From contig DATKRB010000010.1 of NCBI GenBank assembly GCA_035532415.1, forward strand, positions 33,015 to 97,014: DNA of 64,000 bases, written 5' to 3'. This DNA is from DATKRB01 sp035532415 (lineage in GTDB: Bacteria; Actinomycetota; Acidimicrobiia; Acidimicrobiales; RAAP-2). Below, in pieces: positions 24,788 to 33,857 of the stretch (position 1 is its first letter; each line of letters starts with the position of its first letter). The notes beneath the pieces were generated by a model that made no database searches, was not told where the DNA came from, and was given only the letters and a program-made list of their open reading frames with translations. Made by a program: the position numbers and the translations under genes.

Positions 24788-25024
24788 CTACCGCCGGGTT
24801 CGATCATCCATCATCCAGCTCAGGACCTCGTCCCACTTCGTGTCGGCCCGCCACTCGTGCAGCTCGTCCTTCAGCCTGTCGTTCACCGGCTCGAGCGAGG
24901 AAGCCAGCCGGGCGAAGAACCGACCCGCCCTTCTCCTGAAGTCCCGCTCCATCAGGATGGCCAGGAGCACCAGTGGGGCAAGGACGCCGAGGGCTCCGTA
25001 CAATGCGAGCCTTCTCACACTCAC
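24788..25024 (-). CDS. Small single-pass membrane protein coupled to the DUF2252 gene
   Basis: A 78-residue protein: an N-terminal MSVRR, a transmembrane segment (about residues 6-24, ALYGALGVLAPLVLLAIL), then a charged cytoplasmic helix with RDFRRRAGRFFARLA and KWDEVLSWMMDD. GTG 25024 overlaps the stop of the upstream DUF2252 gene by 4 bases (GTGA), the main evidence that it is real. No family recognised. It may anchor or regulate the DUF2252 protein (inference). Confidence 0.6.
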   Translation of the reverse strand: MSVRRLALYGALGVLAPLVLLAILMERDFRRRAGRFFARLASSLEPVNDRLKDELHEWRADTKWDEVLSWMMDDRTRR

Positions 25025-26496
25025 AGCCCCTGTTGGGCTTGGACGCGCCCGCTGGCGACGGCTCGTTGCAACGCCTCGAAATCGCGCTCGTTCCGGTCAG
25101 CGTACCGCTCGGCGAAGTCGGCGATCGCACGGTCGAAGGTTGCGCCGGAACCCAAGTACCCGGCGATCGCGATCCGATCGCCCGAACGGGCGTGCGCTCT
25201 CGCAAGGGTCCAGCCACAGAGCCTCCCGTAGGCGGTCATGCCGCCCGGGATCATCCGGTCGACGTCGACGGAGCCTTTCCAGTCGCGGAGCTGACGAAAG
25301 TAGAAGTCACGGACCACGCCGTCGAGTCCTTCGAGCCGCTCCCACCCCAGGAAGATGTCGCTGCTGGCTTGCATCAGATGCTGCCCGGCGACCACCCGCC
25401 TCCCCTGGTTGTCGTACTGGCTCTTCGCCGTGAACCGCTCGAGGACCGAGGTCTCTGCTTCCTTCGCCTGCAGAAAGAGGGGGTCCCGATCGTCGCGGCC
25501 GGCGAAAAGCGCGATCCAGACGCGCGTACCGACGCTCCCGACCCCGACCACCTTGCGAGCGAGCTGCACGAAGCGGAACTGCTCGAGCAGCTTCCTCCTG
25601 TCGGGCTGCAGGGTGCGCCGGTAGGCCCGGACCAATTGGTGCATCCGCTCGGTCAGCTCCTTGCTCTCCATTTCCGGAAAAAGCTGCTCGACGGGTACCA
25701 CCAGCGGCGGGTCGCTGATGATCCGCCGCTGGCCGTTCACGAGGTGGGTGAGGCTATCCAGAGCTTGCATGCTGTCGCGGGTGCGGGCCTTGGCGAGCGC
25801 CTTCCTGGTGCGTTTCCGGGTGGTCGGCTCGAGGTTGGAACCCATCTCGGCCATGACCTTGTCGATGTCCAGGTGGGCGTACCACACGTCGAGCTCTCCC
25901 ATCGTGGCGAACTGCGACATCGCCGTCCGGTAGGCCTGAACGCACCCCAAGAGGACGGACCGACCTTCCCGCTCGGAGAATTCCCGATGGCGCGCCGCCA
26001 CGGCCAGGCTGGCCGCCAGGCGCTTCACGTCCCACTCCCACGGACCCGGCAACGTCTCGTCGAAGTCGTTCAGATCGAAGACGAGGTTCCGTTCGGCCGA
26101 CCCGAAGACCCCGAAGTTCGACAGGTGCGCATCGCCGCACGCCTGCACGGTCAGGTCCGTCCGGGGCGTCCCGGCGAGATCCGAGGCCATGACCAGGGCT
26201 GCTCCCCGGTAGTAGGCGAACGGCGAATCGAGCATCCTGCCGTACCGGATCGGGACCAGCTCGGGGACCCTCGTCCTGGCCTGGTCCTCGAGCAGCGAGA
26301 CGGGGTCGGGCCGGGTGGTGAGGGTCTCGAGCTCGGCGTGGCTCTCGCGCGGAACCCGCGGGCGAATTCCCTTGCCGAGGTCCCGGCGCTCGTCCGGCCT
26401 GAGGTGGACCACCTGGTCCGGGCCGACCTGCATGTGGCCTGTCGGTGCCGTGCCGGCGGCCACTTTCGAAGGAGGCCCTTCTCCGGTCTGTGCCAT
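25021..26496 (-). CDS. DUF2252 domain protein (kinase-like fold)
   Basis: A 491-residue protein of the DUF2252 family. Diagnostic blocks are RMLDSPFAYYRGAA, CGDAHLSNFGVFGS, VFDLNDFDETLPGPWEWD and KRLAASLAVAAR; CGDAHLSNFG and DLNDFDE resemble the catalytic and metal-binding loops of the aminoglycoside phosphotransferase fold, so it is probably a phosphotransferase-like enzyme of unknown substrate. The start at 26496 follows AGAAAGGGGCAAGGG. It is coupled to the small membrane protein downstream. Confidence 0.9.
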   Translation of the reverse strand: MAQTGEGPPSKVAAGTAPTGHMQVGPDQVVHLRPDERRDLGKGIRPRVPRESHAELETLTTRPDPVSLLEDQARTRVPELVPIRYGRMLDSPFAYYRGAALVMASDLAGTPRTDLTVQACGDAHLSNFGVFGSAERNLVFDLNDFDETLPGPWEWDVKRLAASLAVAARHREFSEREGRSVLLGCVQAYRTAMSQFATMGELDVWYAHLDIDKVMAEMGSNLEPTTRKRTRKALAKARTRDSMQALDSLTHLVNGQRRIISDPPLVVPVEQLFPEMESKELTERMHQLVRAYRRTLQPDRRKLLEQFRFVQLARKVVGVGSVGTRVWIALFAGRDDRDPLFLQAKEAETSVLERFTAKSQYDNQGRRVVAGQHLMQASSDIFLGWERLEGLDGVVRDFYFRQLRDWKGSVDVDRMIPGGMTAYGRLCGWTLARAHARSGDRIAIAGYLGSGATFDRAIADFAERYADRNERDFEALQRAVASGRVQAQQGL

Positions 26497-26601
26497 GACC
26501 CTTGCCCCTTTCTCCGCACGCCTCCGAGGGAACGCACGACTCCGGGAAACGGCAGTTCAGTGCAGCGAATCGGGCCCAGACCTCTCGAGAGGAGAAGAGC
26601 G

Positions 26602-27003
26602 CTACCCCAGGAGCTTGGCTTTCTGCGACTCGAACTCGGACTCGGACAGGACGCCCTTCGCCTTCAGGTCTGCCAGTTTCGACAGCTCGTCCGCCGTGTT
26701 GCCCCCGCCAGCTCCGCCGGCAGTCTCCCGGACGTACTGCGCGAAGGCATCCTGCTGCTCCCTCGCCTCCTCGGCACGCCGGACGTGCATGCTGCTTCCG
26801 CGGACGATCAGATAGGCCAGAACGCCGATCAACGGGAGAAAGAGGACGAACAGGAACCAGAGCGCCTTGCCGACTCCACCGAGGTCATGGCTGCGGAATA
26901 TGTCGAAGATGATGTTGAACAGGATGAAGATCCAGATGATGAAGGCGAAGACCTCCAGCATCGTCCAGAAGATGTTGAGCAGGGGATATGAAGTTCCCAA
27001 CAC
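26602..27003 (-). CDS. SHOCT-domain membrane protein with PLDc_N-like N-terminus
   Basis: A 133-residue protein. Two transmembrane segments (about 8-32 and 45-68) surround FDIFRSHDLGGVGKALW, the pattern of the phospholipase-D N-terminal (PLDc_N) membrane module. A Gly-rich linker leads to a C-terminal SHOCT motif, LSKLADLKAKGVLSESEFE. SHOCT modules are short helical oligomerisation motifs. GTG 27003 is preceded by GAGGAAGAGGACG. Divergent from the LuxR regulator gene; 105 bases downstream of it lies DUF2252 on the same strand. Confidence 0.85.
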   Translation of the reverse strand: MLGTSYPLLNIFWTMLEVFAFIIWIFILFNIIFDIFRSHDLGGVGKALWFLFVLFLPLIGVLAYLIVRGSSMHVRRAEEAREQQDAFAQYVRETAGGAGGGNTADELSKLADLKAKGVLSESEFESQKAKLLG

Positions 27004-27203
27004 GGATGTACCGTCCTCTTCCTCGCGGCCCTCCCACGTCCGGCAGGGCCTTCCAATTCTGAGGACCCACCCAGCTGCGAGGGTCCCTGGCAGCTCACAG
27101 TCTCCGCCCGGTAGAGGGTTCCCGTCATCACCCCGAACGGGTGAGATCGTCTCGGCCGGCGTCATGGTGCCCGTTCGCCGGAGCGGCCCGGAACGAGAGT
27201 GGT

Positions 27204-27209
27204 TACGAT
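27204..27209 (+). promoter_or_regulatory. -10 element of a leaderless promoter (LuxR regulator)
   Basis: TACGAT, 6 bases before GTG 27216, with no Shine-Dalgarno. This decides the choice of GTG 27216 over earlier in-frame codons. Confidence 0.6.
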
Positions 27210-27215
27210 CGTGGT

Positions 27216-29573
27216 GTGAGCGGTTCCGGGAATCGGAGTGCCGTCAAAGGGGGGGGTCGCCGGCTACCATCCCACGACCGCCCAGCGGCGTTCGTTCCGC
27301 TCCGGTCCAAGTACTCCGCTCCGGTGTCGCGCCTTCCCCTCGTGCCGCGGCCGGCCGTGCACCGCCTGCTGGCGGGCTTCCGGGACGTCCCGGTCGTCTC
27401 TGTGGAGGCTTCAGCGGGCTACGGGAAGACGACCGCCGTGCTCGAGTGGGCGAGCCACGACCCCCGGCCGACCGCCTGGCTGACCCTTGACAAGTCCGAC
27501 AACGACCCGGCTCGGTTCTTGCGCTACGCGGGGCTCTCGCTGAACGAGATCGACCCACGTCCCCCGGGGGTCCTCGCGGAGCCGTGGGACAAGTGTCTCC
27601 CGCCGGCGGAGAGCGCTCTACCCCTTCTCTGCCAGAGGGCCAGGGAGTGCCGGGCCTTCGTCCTGGTCATCGACGACGTCCACGTCATCGATTCGCCGGC
27701 GGTGGAGGCGTGCCTCCAAGCGCTCCTGGCGAGCATCCCGGCGGGGTCGCAAGTCGTGCTCGCCGGCCGGTCGAACCGGTCCATGCGGCTCACGCGGCGG
27801 CGTCTCGACGGCCAGGCCGTCTGCATCGGCGTGAGGGAACTTGCCATGTCGAAGTCCGAGGCTGGTCAGTTGTTCCGCAATGTGGGTCTGTCTCTCTCCG
27901 ATGATGAGACGGTCTCGCTGGTGGAACGCACGGAGGGCTGGCCGACCGGTCTTCGGTTGGCTGCCATGGCGATACACGCCTGCAGACCTACCGAACGGCA
28001 CGCATCGGCGTTCAGCGGGAGGAACCGGCTCGTTGCGGAGTACCTGCATGACGAGGTGATCGACCAGCTGCCCCGGGCCCAGTCCGATTTCCTCGGTCGA
28101 AGTGCGGTGCTCGACGAGCTGTCGGGACCGGCTTGCGATGCGGTGCTCGAGACGACGGGCAGCGGGAAGCTGCTCTCGGATCTCGAGGCCGCGAACTTGT
28201 TCGTGATCCCGCTCGACGGGGAGCGGGACTGGTACCGGTACCACCGGCTCATGGCGGAGATGTTGCGTGACGAGCTACAGAAACGCGAGCCCGAGCGAGC
28301 AGAACGGCTACTGCGGCGCGCAAGCCGATGGACCGAGGAGCACGGGCATATCGGTGAAGCTGTCCGGTACGCAGCACGTGCGGGCGACCTCCAACGTGCG
28401 GGTGGACTTGTTCTGGACCGGTCGGGCATCGGCGGGAGCGCCCCCATCGGGGAGTGGCTCGATCAGTTCGGCGACGTCGACCTTCGCTCGTGCGCCCCCC
28501 TGGCGCTGGCCAAGGCTTGGGCGGAGCTGAGCCGGGGTGACCTCGACGCGGCGGTCCTGTGGACTGATGTCGCGGAGTCCGTTCGGCATCAGGGGCGCCC
28601 GTCAGAGGGCTCTCCTACCCTGGCGGCGGCCGTGAGCATCATCAGGGCCTATGTAGGCGTTGGTGGTGTGGACCGGACCGCGAAGGAAGCCGACCTGGTC
28701 AGGGCGTTGGGAATGGACGGGAACCACTGGTACCCCCTCGCCTACTTCCTCTTGGCCGACGCCACGTTCCAGATGGGCAACACCGAGTATGCGCAGCGCC
28801 TCTTCGAGGAGGTGGAGCAGGCGAGCCGCGGTTCGAGCGTCATCCACGTGAACGTCCTGGCGTTCCTGGCGTTGCTGGCCGAGGAAGGGAACCGCTGGGC
28901 GGTTGCCGCCACCGTCGTTCGAAGAGCGCTCTACGAGATTCAGGAGAGCAACCTGGGAGACGACCCCCTTCTCGCACTGGCCTTCGCCGTGTCGGCTCTC
29001 GTCGCGGCTCAAGCTGGGAGGATCGTGAAGGCGGCTGAGCTGGCTCGGCGCTCGAGCCAGGTGTTCGGGGACGGACATGGGCTGCCTCCTCGCACCCGGA
29101 TCCAAGTTCTCCTCGTGATCGCCGAAACCGAGGTCAAGCTCGGGAACTGGTCCTCCGCGCGGCAGTATGCGGGCGAGGTCTCGAAGCTCCTGCAGACGGA
29201 GACCGCGGCGATGCACTTGCGAGGGCGCTTGGATCGCCTGCAAGTGCAGCTCGACGCGTTGCCGAACGCGGAGGGGACGGACCACCAGGTGCTGACCGGG
29301 GCCGAGGTCCGGGTCCTGCAATTCCTGCCCACCCACTATTCCCTCGGCGATATCGGAGACGCGCTCTTCGTCTCCCGGAACACCATCAAGTCGCACGTGA
29401 TCGCCATCTACCGGAAGCTCGGAGTGACGGGCCGGAGCCAGGCGGTCGACGTGGCCCGAGAGCTGGGGCATCTCGATCAGAGCGCCAGGCCCGAGCTGCT
29501 GGTCCTGACGGGGGACTCGACTCAGGGCGCGAAGATCACCCGCCTGCCGAACGGTGCGACCCGCCCGGCATGA
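27216..29573 (+). CDS. MalT-like large LuxR-family transcriptional regulator
   Basis: A 785-residue ATP-dependent regulator. Walker A SAGYGKTT lies near residues 66-73 and Walker B FVLVIDDVHVID near 150; a long helical, TPR-like region fills the middle; the C-terminal GerE/LuxR helix-turn-helix (LTGAEVRVLQFLPTHYS, then DALFVSRNTIKSHVIAIYRK) ends about 50 residues before the C-terminus. MalT-type STAND regulators bind an inducer and ATP, then oligomerise on DNA. Target and inducer are unknown; the flanking genes encode membrane proteins. The transcript appears leaderless. Confidence 0.9.
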   Translation: MSGSGNRSAVKGGGRRLPSHDRPAAFVPLRSKYSAPVSRLPLVPRPAVHRLLAGFRDVPVVSVEASAGYGKTTAVLEWASHDPRPTAWLTLDKSDNDPARFLRYAGLSLNEIDPRPPGVLAEPWDKCLPPAESALPLLCQRARECRAFVLVIDDVHVIDSPAVEACLQALLASIPAGSQVVLAGRSNRSMRLTRRRLDGQAVCIGVRELAMSKSEAGQLFRNVGLSLSDDETVSLVERTEGWPTGLRLAAMAIHACRPTERHASAFSGRNRLVAEYLHDEVIDQLPRAQSDFLGRSAVLDELSGPACDAVLETTGSGKLLSDLEAANLFVIPLDGERDWYRYHRLMAEMLRDELQKREPERAERLLRRASRWTEEHGHIGEAVRYAARAGDLQRAGGLVLDRSGIGGSAPIGEWLDQFGDVDLRSCAPLALAKAWAELSRGDLDAAVLWTDVAESVRHQGRPSEGSPTLAAAVSIIRAYVGVGGVDRTAKEADLVRALGMDGNHWYPLAYFLLADATFQMGNTEYAQRLFEEVEQASRGSSVIHVNVLAFLALLAEEGNRWAVAATVVRRALYEIQESNLGDDPLLALAFAVSALVAAQAGRIVKAAELARRSSQVFGDGHGLPPRTRIQVLLVIAETEVKLGNWSSARQYAGEVSKLLQTETAAMHLRGRLDRLQVQLDALPNAEGTDHQVLTGAEVRVLQFLPTHYSLGDIGDALFVSRNTIKSHVIAIYRKLGVTGRSQAVDVARELGHLDQSARPELLVLTGDSTQGAKITRLPNGATRPA

Positions 29574-29609
29574 GGAGCCGATCACAGCGAAGGTGAGGGT
29601 TCCGATCTG

Positions 29610-30260
29610 ATGCCGGTTCAGGCCATTCCACTCGCCCTCGTGGCCAGCCTCTACCCTTTCGGCCTGGCCGTCCTGGTGCTCCTGTTTCAGGCGCCACGAT
29701 CCAAGGCGCGCTCGGTGGTCTTCCTTGTCGGTGCCGCCGTGTCGACGCTGGCTGTCGGCCTTGCCGTCGTCTTCGTCCTGAGAGGCGCGGGGCTGAACCA
29801 GGGGAGCAATCAATCGGCCCGTTACGGCCTTCGCCTGGCCATCGGCCTGGTGCTGCTGGCCGGAGCGTGGGCGGTTGCCCACCGCGCTCCGAAACCGAAG
29901 GAGAAGGACAAGCCATCCCGGGTCACGAACGTCGTCGCCGGGTCCCGGTTGCTCGCGGTCTTCCTGCTGGGCCTGGCGCTGTACTCTCCATCTCCGACGT
30001 ATCTTTCGGCGATACAGGTCGTCGGCACCTCCCACTTGAGCACGGCTTGGACCTCCGTATGGGTGGTGATCGTGGCCGCCCTCGTCCTGATCACGATAGA
30101 GGTGCCGATCGCCGTCTACCTGGCTGCCCCGGGTTGGACGACCCCGAAGCTCGCCACCCTCGACCGGTGGCTGAACCGGAACGCCCGGACCGTCTTGGTG
30201 GGCGTCCTGGCGGTGCTCGGGATGTGGGAGGTCATCGACGGGATCGTCGGCCTCCTGTAA
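29610..30260 (+). CDS. GAP/Sap-family integral membrane protein
   Basis: A 216-residue protein with about six transmembrane segments: residues 5-25, 35-57, 70-88, a loop rich in Lys (APKPKEKDKPSR), then 110-130, 145-168 and 190-210. Its pattern matches the Sap (sulfolipid-addressing protein) / GAP family of actinobacteria, involved in the export of cell-envelope lipids. FLLGLALYSPSPTYLSAI is the conserved central helix. A Shine-Dalgarno GGTGAGGG precedes ATG 29610. It follows the LuxR gene by 36 bases and may be co-transcribed. Confidence 0.75.
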   Translation: MPVQAIPLALVASLYPFGLAVLVLLFQAPRSKARSVVFLVGAAVSTLAVGLAVVFVLRGAGLNQGSNQSARYGLRLAIGLVLLAGAWAVAHRAPKPKEKDKPSRVTNVVAGSRLLAVFLLGLALYSPSPTYLSAIQVVGTSHLSTAWTSVWVVIVAALVLITIEVPIAVYLAAPGWTTPKLATLDRWLNRNARTVLVGVLAVLGMWEVIDGIVGLL

Positions 30261-30398
30261 GGGGATGGGAGGCCGCCGGCAATCATCCGTAGTGGGTGAT
30301 GACCGGAGGAGATCGAGGGCTCAAGCTGACGGGGTGTCGTCACCCGAGGAAGGCCGGCCCTGTCCTGCAGGGCTGCCGGAGGCTGAGGGGGAGAGAGC

Positions 30399-30818
30399 AT
30401 GATGGTTGGCCCGGTTGAGTATCTGGTCGTGGGGTTTCCCGGCAACAGGTTCACCGGGGACATCGCTCCCGAATTGGCGAGGCTGATCGACAGCGGCACC
30501 ATTCGCATTCTCGACCTGACATTCATCGGGAAGGACGAGGACGGGGCGGTGGTCAGCTTTGAGTTCGATCAGCTCGACGAGTTGGAGCCCTTCGCGGTGA
30601 TGGAGGGCGATGTCGGCGGCGTGATCAGCGACGAGGACATCCAACACGCTGCGTCGATGCTCGAGCCGGGCTCGTCCGCTGCACTTCTGGTGTGGGAGGA
30701 CCTGTGGGCGACCCCCTTTGCCGATGCGGTCGAGAAGGCCGGTGGTGTGATGATCGAGAGTGCGCGGATCCCCAAGCAGCTGATCGAGGCAGCCGTCTCG
30801 TCGTTCTCCCCCACATGA
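30399..30818 (+). CDS. DUF6325-family protein
   Basis: A 139-residue soluble protein. The start VGPVEYLVVGFPGNRFTG and IDSGTIRILDLTFIGKDEDG are characteristic of DUF6325 (related to DUF1269), and GSSAALLVWEDLWATPFADAV is the second conserved block. Function unknown; the family often lies beside SHOCT-domain genes, as here. ATG 30399 and 30402 are adjacent; the Shine-Dalgarno GGGGGAGAG suits either. A possible leader hairpin lies at 30355-30375. Confidence 0.85.
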   Translation: MMVGPVEYLVVGFPGNRFTGDIAPELARLIDSGTIRILDLTFIGKDEDGAVVSFEFDQLDELEPFAVMEGDVGGVISDEDIQHAASMLEPGSSAALLVWEDLWATPFADAVEKAGGVMIESARIPKQLIEAAVSSFSPT

Positions 30819-30867
30819 TCATCGTCCGCCGGATGACTGTTTGCCGAGCCCAAAGGGAGATGACGAC

Positions 30868-31134
30868 ATGCTGAGAAGAAGACCACTCGTCCGTGCAGCG
30901 GCCACGACGGCCGTCGTGGCCGGCACCGCGACAGCGGTGAGCGGGCGGGTCGCTCGCCGTCAACAGGCCAGCGCTGGTGCCGCCCAGCAACAGGAGGCGC
31001 CGGCGGAGGCAGCGCCGGCACAGGCGCCGGCACCCGATCCGATCGCGCAGCTCAAGGAGTTGGCTGCGCTGAGGGACCAGGGAATTCTGACGGAAGAGGA
31101 GTTTGCCGCCCAGAAGGCGAAGATCCTCGGCTGA
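30868..31134 (+). CDS. Short SHOCT-domain protein
   Basis: An 88-residue protein: a basic N-terminus (MLRRRPLVR), an Ala/Thr/Val-rich weakly hydrophobic segment, an Ala/Pro/Gln linker and a C-terminal SHOCT motif QLKELAALRDQGILTEEEFA. The final 28 residues match the C-terminus of the SHOCT protein at 26602-27003 closely, so the two are paralogues at that end. ATG 30868 follows AAAGGGAGAT. Commonly found with DUF6325. Function unknown. Confidence 0.85.
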   Translation: MLRRRPLVRAAATTAVVAGTATAVSGRVARRQQASAGAAQQQEAPAEAAPAQAPAPDPIAQLKELAALRDQGILTEEEFAAQKAKILG

Positions 31135-31150
31135 ACACCGAGCCGGAATC

Positions 31151-31209
31151 GGCCGGTGCCCTTGCTGCCTCGTGAGGCCGGTGCCCTTGCTGCCTCGTGA
31201 GGCCGGTGC
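31151..31209. repeat. 25-bp tandem repeat, 2.4 copies
   Basis: Two identical 25-base units (31151-31175 and 31176-31200; unit begins GGCCGGTGCCCTTGC) and a partial third, in the gap between two convergent genes. Direct observation. Confidence 0.9.
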
Positions 31210-31216
31210 TGGCCCG

Positions 31217-32155
31217 TCAGGTCGGGCGCCGCCCGGCGATCAGCTTGGAGCTCATCTTTATCGCCTTGACCGTGCTGGTCGCCCCGGCCTGCAGCGCGAC
31301 GCCAAGGGTCAGGACGAAGAGCCCCGGGACGAAGAGGATGTGGGAGCCGAGCATCAGGATGCCGATGCGACCGACGAGGTACGGGGGCGTGCACACGATG
31401 GTTCCCAAGGCCCCGGCGAGGGCCGTGGCCTTCACCTTGTCCCGTGTCGAATGGACCGCGCGAATCCCGATGAGGCGCGACGGCACTGCGACGTAGGTGA
31501 TCATCATGATGGCCAGCACGACGCTCAACGAGATGACGAACCACCAGTGGCCCCAGCGCGTCACGACCGTGGTCGCGAGCCCGAGGAGGAAGCCCACGAT
31601 CGCTCCGGAGGCGAGGACGGGGAAGAGGTGCGACCGGGCCTCGGCGACGGCCGGCCTGATCTCCGGGGGGCCCGGCCTCGACACGGCGAAGGCGAAGACC
31701 GCGTTGAGGAAGTAGCTGGCTGCGGTGATCGCGATGATGGCCAGCACGATCGGGACGAGGACGGGACCCCGCAGCACGTACAGGGTCTTCCCGTGGAGTA
31801 CGTGGAGCTTCAGATCGAGCGTCGCGAGCCAGATCCACATCGCCGGGAGAGCCTGAAGCAGGGTGAGCCGCCAGTTCGAGAAGAGCAGCCGGATTCCTTC
31901 GACGAGCATCCCGATGGCACCGAGCAGGAGCGTGAGGGGAGCAAGCACCCGGTGGGATCCGCTGAGCCCGAGCACCGCCCCCTCCACCAGGGAATCGTCA
32001 TTGTCCCGGATCCCTCGGACCAGCCGGCGAAGCTGGGCCAACGGTCCCGGCGGGTGCGAGGGAGCCGAATCGCCCTCGGTCACGCCGGCGCCGCCGGCGC
32101 CGCTCTCCTCGGTGCAGGGCGCCGGTCTGTCGATCCCTTCCCCGCCGGCGTCCAT
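31217..32155 (-). CDS. Polytopic membrane protein, unassigned
   Basis: A 312-residue protein. The first 65 residues are polar and acidic; then about six hydrophobic segments (VLAPLTLLLGAIGMLVEGI; LLQALPAMWIWLATLDL; VPIVLAIIAITAASYFL; VLASGAIVGFLLGLA; FVISLSVVLAIMMITYV; LFVPGLFVLTLGVAL, each given in part). No catalytic motif seen; a cytoplasmic loop holds RPAVAEARSH. ATG 32155 has CGGAGAGG upstream and was preferred over an earlier frame start. Convergent with the SHOCT gene. Family not recognised. Confidence 0.75.
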   Translation of the reverse strand: MDAGGEGIDRPAPCTEESGAGGAGVTEGDSAPSHPPGPLAQLRRLVRGIRDNDDSLVEGAVLGLSGSHRVLAPLTLLLGAIGMLVEGIRLLFSNWRLTLLQALPAMWIWLATLDLKLHVLHGKTLYVLRGPVLVPIVLAIIAITAASYFLNAVFAFAVSRPGPPEIRPAVAEARSHLFPVLASGAIVGFLLGLATTVVTRWGHWWFVISLSVVLAIMMITYVAVPSRLIGIRAVHSTRDKVKATALAGALGTIVCTPPYLVGRIGILMLGSHILFVPGLFVLTLGVALQAGATSTVKAIKMSSKLIAGRRPT

Positions 32156-32284
32156 CCCGACAGCCTCTCCGAAAGTCGCACCACCCACCAGGCCTCTCCC
32201 GGCGCGTGCCGTACCTGAAGACCGTTGGCCTGACCGAGGTTAAGGAGGTATTGCGATGCCGTCATCGTCCGAAATGGATGAAAT

Positions 32285-32330
32285 ACCACCGCCCACCGCC
32301 CACCGACCACCGCCCACCGCCCACCGCCCG
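32285..32330. repeat. 7-bp repeat in 21-bp higher-order units
   Basis: Six 7-base units, ACCACCG CCCACCG CCCACCG twice over, plus a partial seventh. It lies in the 296-base gap between two divergent membrane protein genes; apart from this repeat I see nothing clear in that gap. Confidence 0.85.
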
Positions 32331-32451
32331 ATCCTGCCCCGAGGATGGCGATCCTCCCGCGATCGTGCACGGAGCCCCTGCCGAGGACCTCGACTACCGG
32401 TAACGTGCAAGGGGAACGCGGCACTCCAATGGTCGACCAATGGTGGTGCGA

Positions 32452-33789
32452 ATGACTGACGACGCGGTTCCGGACGTCGATGAGGCAGCACCGACCGGGG
32501 GTCGGCAACGACTCGTCAGATCCCGTCGCGTGATCACCTGGGTGTTCGTGGTGCTCCTTGCGGTCATGATGCCACTGTCGGTGATGGCCGTCTGGGTCAT
32601 CACGACGGTCACCAACACGGACCAGTACGTCACGACCATGGCGCCTCTGGCACGGAACGAGATCGTCACGGATCAGGTCGCGCGACGGGCGACCACCGAG
32701 CTCTTCTCGAGCGTGAACGTCCAAGGGAGGATCGCCCAGACCCTCCCCGCCAAGGCATCCTTCCTCGCACCCCAGCTCAGCAATGGCCTCGAAGGCTTCG
32801 TCCAGCAGAACATCGCGAAACTGCTGCGCCAACCTTGGTTCTCCAAGCTCTGGGACTCGGCGAACCGCCGCGTCCACCAGAAGTTGGTGAGCATCCTTTC
32901 CGGAGAAGGAGGTCCGGGCGTGAAGGTGTTGAGGAACGGCGACCAGGTCGTCGTGAACCTGTCCCCCGTGCTTCTCCGTGCCGTGAACGCAGCCGACAGC
33001 AAGGGGATCACCGTGTTCGACGGGCTGAAGCCCGTCCTCTCCACCCCGAACGGCCGTCTGAGCGTCAGCCTCGTTTCCTCGGAGCAGGTCGCCAAGGTCA
33101 GCGGGCTCTTCAACTTCGTGAAGACTCTCCGATGGGTCATCCCGCTCGTCGTTCTGGCACTGATCGGTGCAGTGTTGGGGATCGCCACCGACCGGAGGCG
33201 GGCGATGCTCCGATCGGCAATCGGTGCGGCGATCGCCACAGCGGTGTTCTTGGGAGGGCTTGCCCTCGGGCGCGGGATCTTCATCCAAAAGGCGGTCGGC
33301 GCCGACGCGAACGGCCAGGTCGCCGGCATCGTGTGGGACACGATGCTGCGGATGCTGCGGGCCGACCTGAGATGGATGTTGTTGCTCCTGGTCGTCGTGG
33401 CCGCCCTGCTGTGGGTGCTCGGCCCGGCCCGGTATGCGATCTCGACGCGGTCGCATGTCGTCGCCGCTGCCCGTTGGGTGGGGCGACGGTCGGCCGCACT
33501 CATGAGCCCCGCGCGGCGGAGCCAGGTCTCGGCCGGCACCTCCGTGACCCTTCCCTGGATGCTCGACCACCGAACGGGCCTGCGCCTTGCCGGGGTGGTC
33601 GTCGCGGGCCTGGTGGTCGTCTTCGGTGGGAACCTCTCGGCCGGCGCCCTCCTGGCGACGCTCGTCGTCCTGGCCGTGTACCTGGGCATCGTCCAGCTGT
33701 TGCTCATGTGGGCAGCGACGTCCTCGGGAGGATCTGCGGCGGGGGCGTCCGACCCCCAGGAGCGAAGTCAGCCCCGCAGCACCAGTTGA
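32452..33789 (+). CDS. Large membrane protein, unassigned
   Basis: A 445-residue protein. An N-terminal transmembrane segment (about 27-50) is followed by a large external domain (50-205) of Ser/Val/Asn-rich sequence, then hydrophobic segments near 213-233, 243-262, 307-325, 376-395 and 400-420. I recall this layout in actinobacterial hypothetical integral membrane proteins but no named function. ATG 32452 was chosen; ATG 32440 is equally possible as neither has a clear Shine-Dalgarno. The C-terminal tail is Ser/Gly-rich. Confidence 0.75.
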   Translation: MTDDAVPDVDEAAPTGGRQRLVRSRRVITWVFVVLLAVMMPLSVMAVWVITTVTNTDQYVTTMAPLARNEIVTDQVARRATTELFSSVNVQGRIAQTLPAKASFLAPQLSNGLEGFVQQNIAKLLRQPWFSKLWDSANRRVHQKLVSILSGEGGPGVKVLRNGDQVVVNLSPVLLRAVNAADSKGITVFDGLKPVLSTPNGRLSVSLVSSEQVAKVSGLFNFVKTLRWVIPLVVLALIGAVLGIATDRRRAMLRSAIGAAIATAVFLGGLALGRGIFIQKAVGADANGQVAGIVWDTMLRMLRADLRWMLLLLVVVAALLWVLGPARYAISTRSHVVAAARWVGRRSAALMSPARRSQVSAGTSVTLPWMLDHRTGLRLAGVVVAGLVVVFGGNLSAGALLATLVVLAVYLGIVQLLLMWAATSSGGSAAGASDPQERSQPRSTS

Positions 33790-33857
33790 CGCGAGGGCGA
33801 GCCCACCGGATCCCGGTGCGTTCGTTGGACCGGACGACCCGGCCGTAGGAGGACGTC

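Noticed and set aside
30347..30375. CGGCCCTGTC, similar to the right half of the DosR-like sites
   Set aside because: Left half does not match and the bases form an 8-bp hairpin (GCCCTG-TCCTG-CAGGGC core), a simpler explanation.
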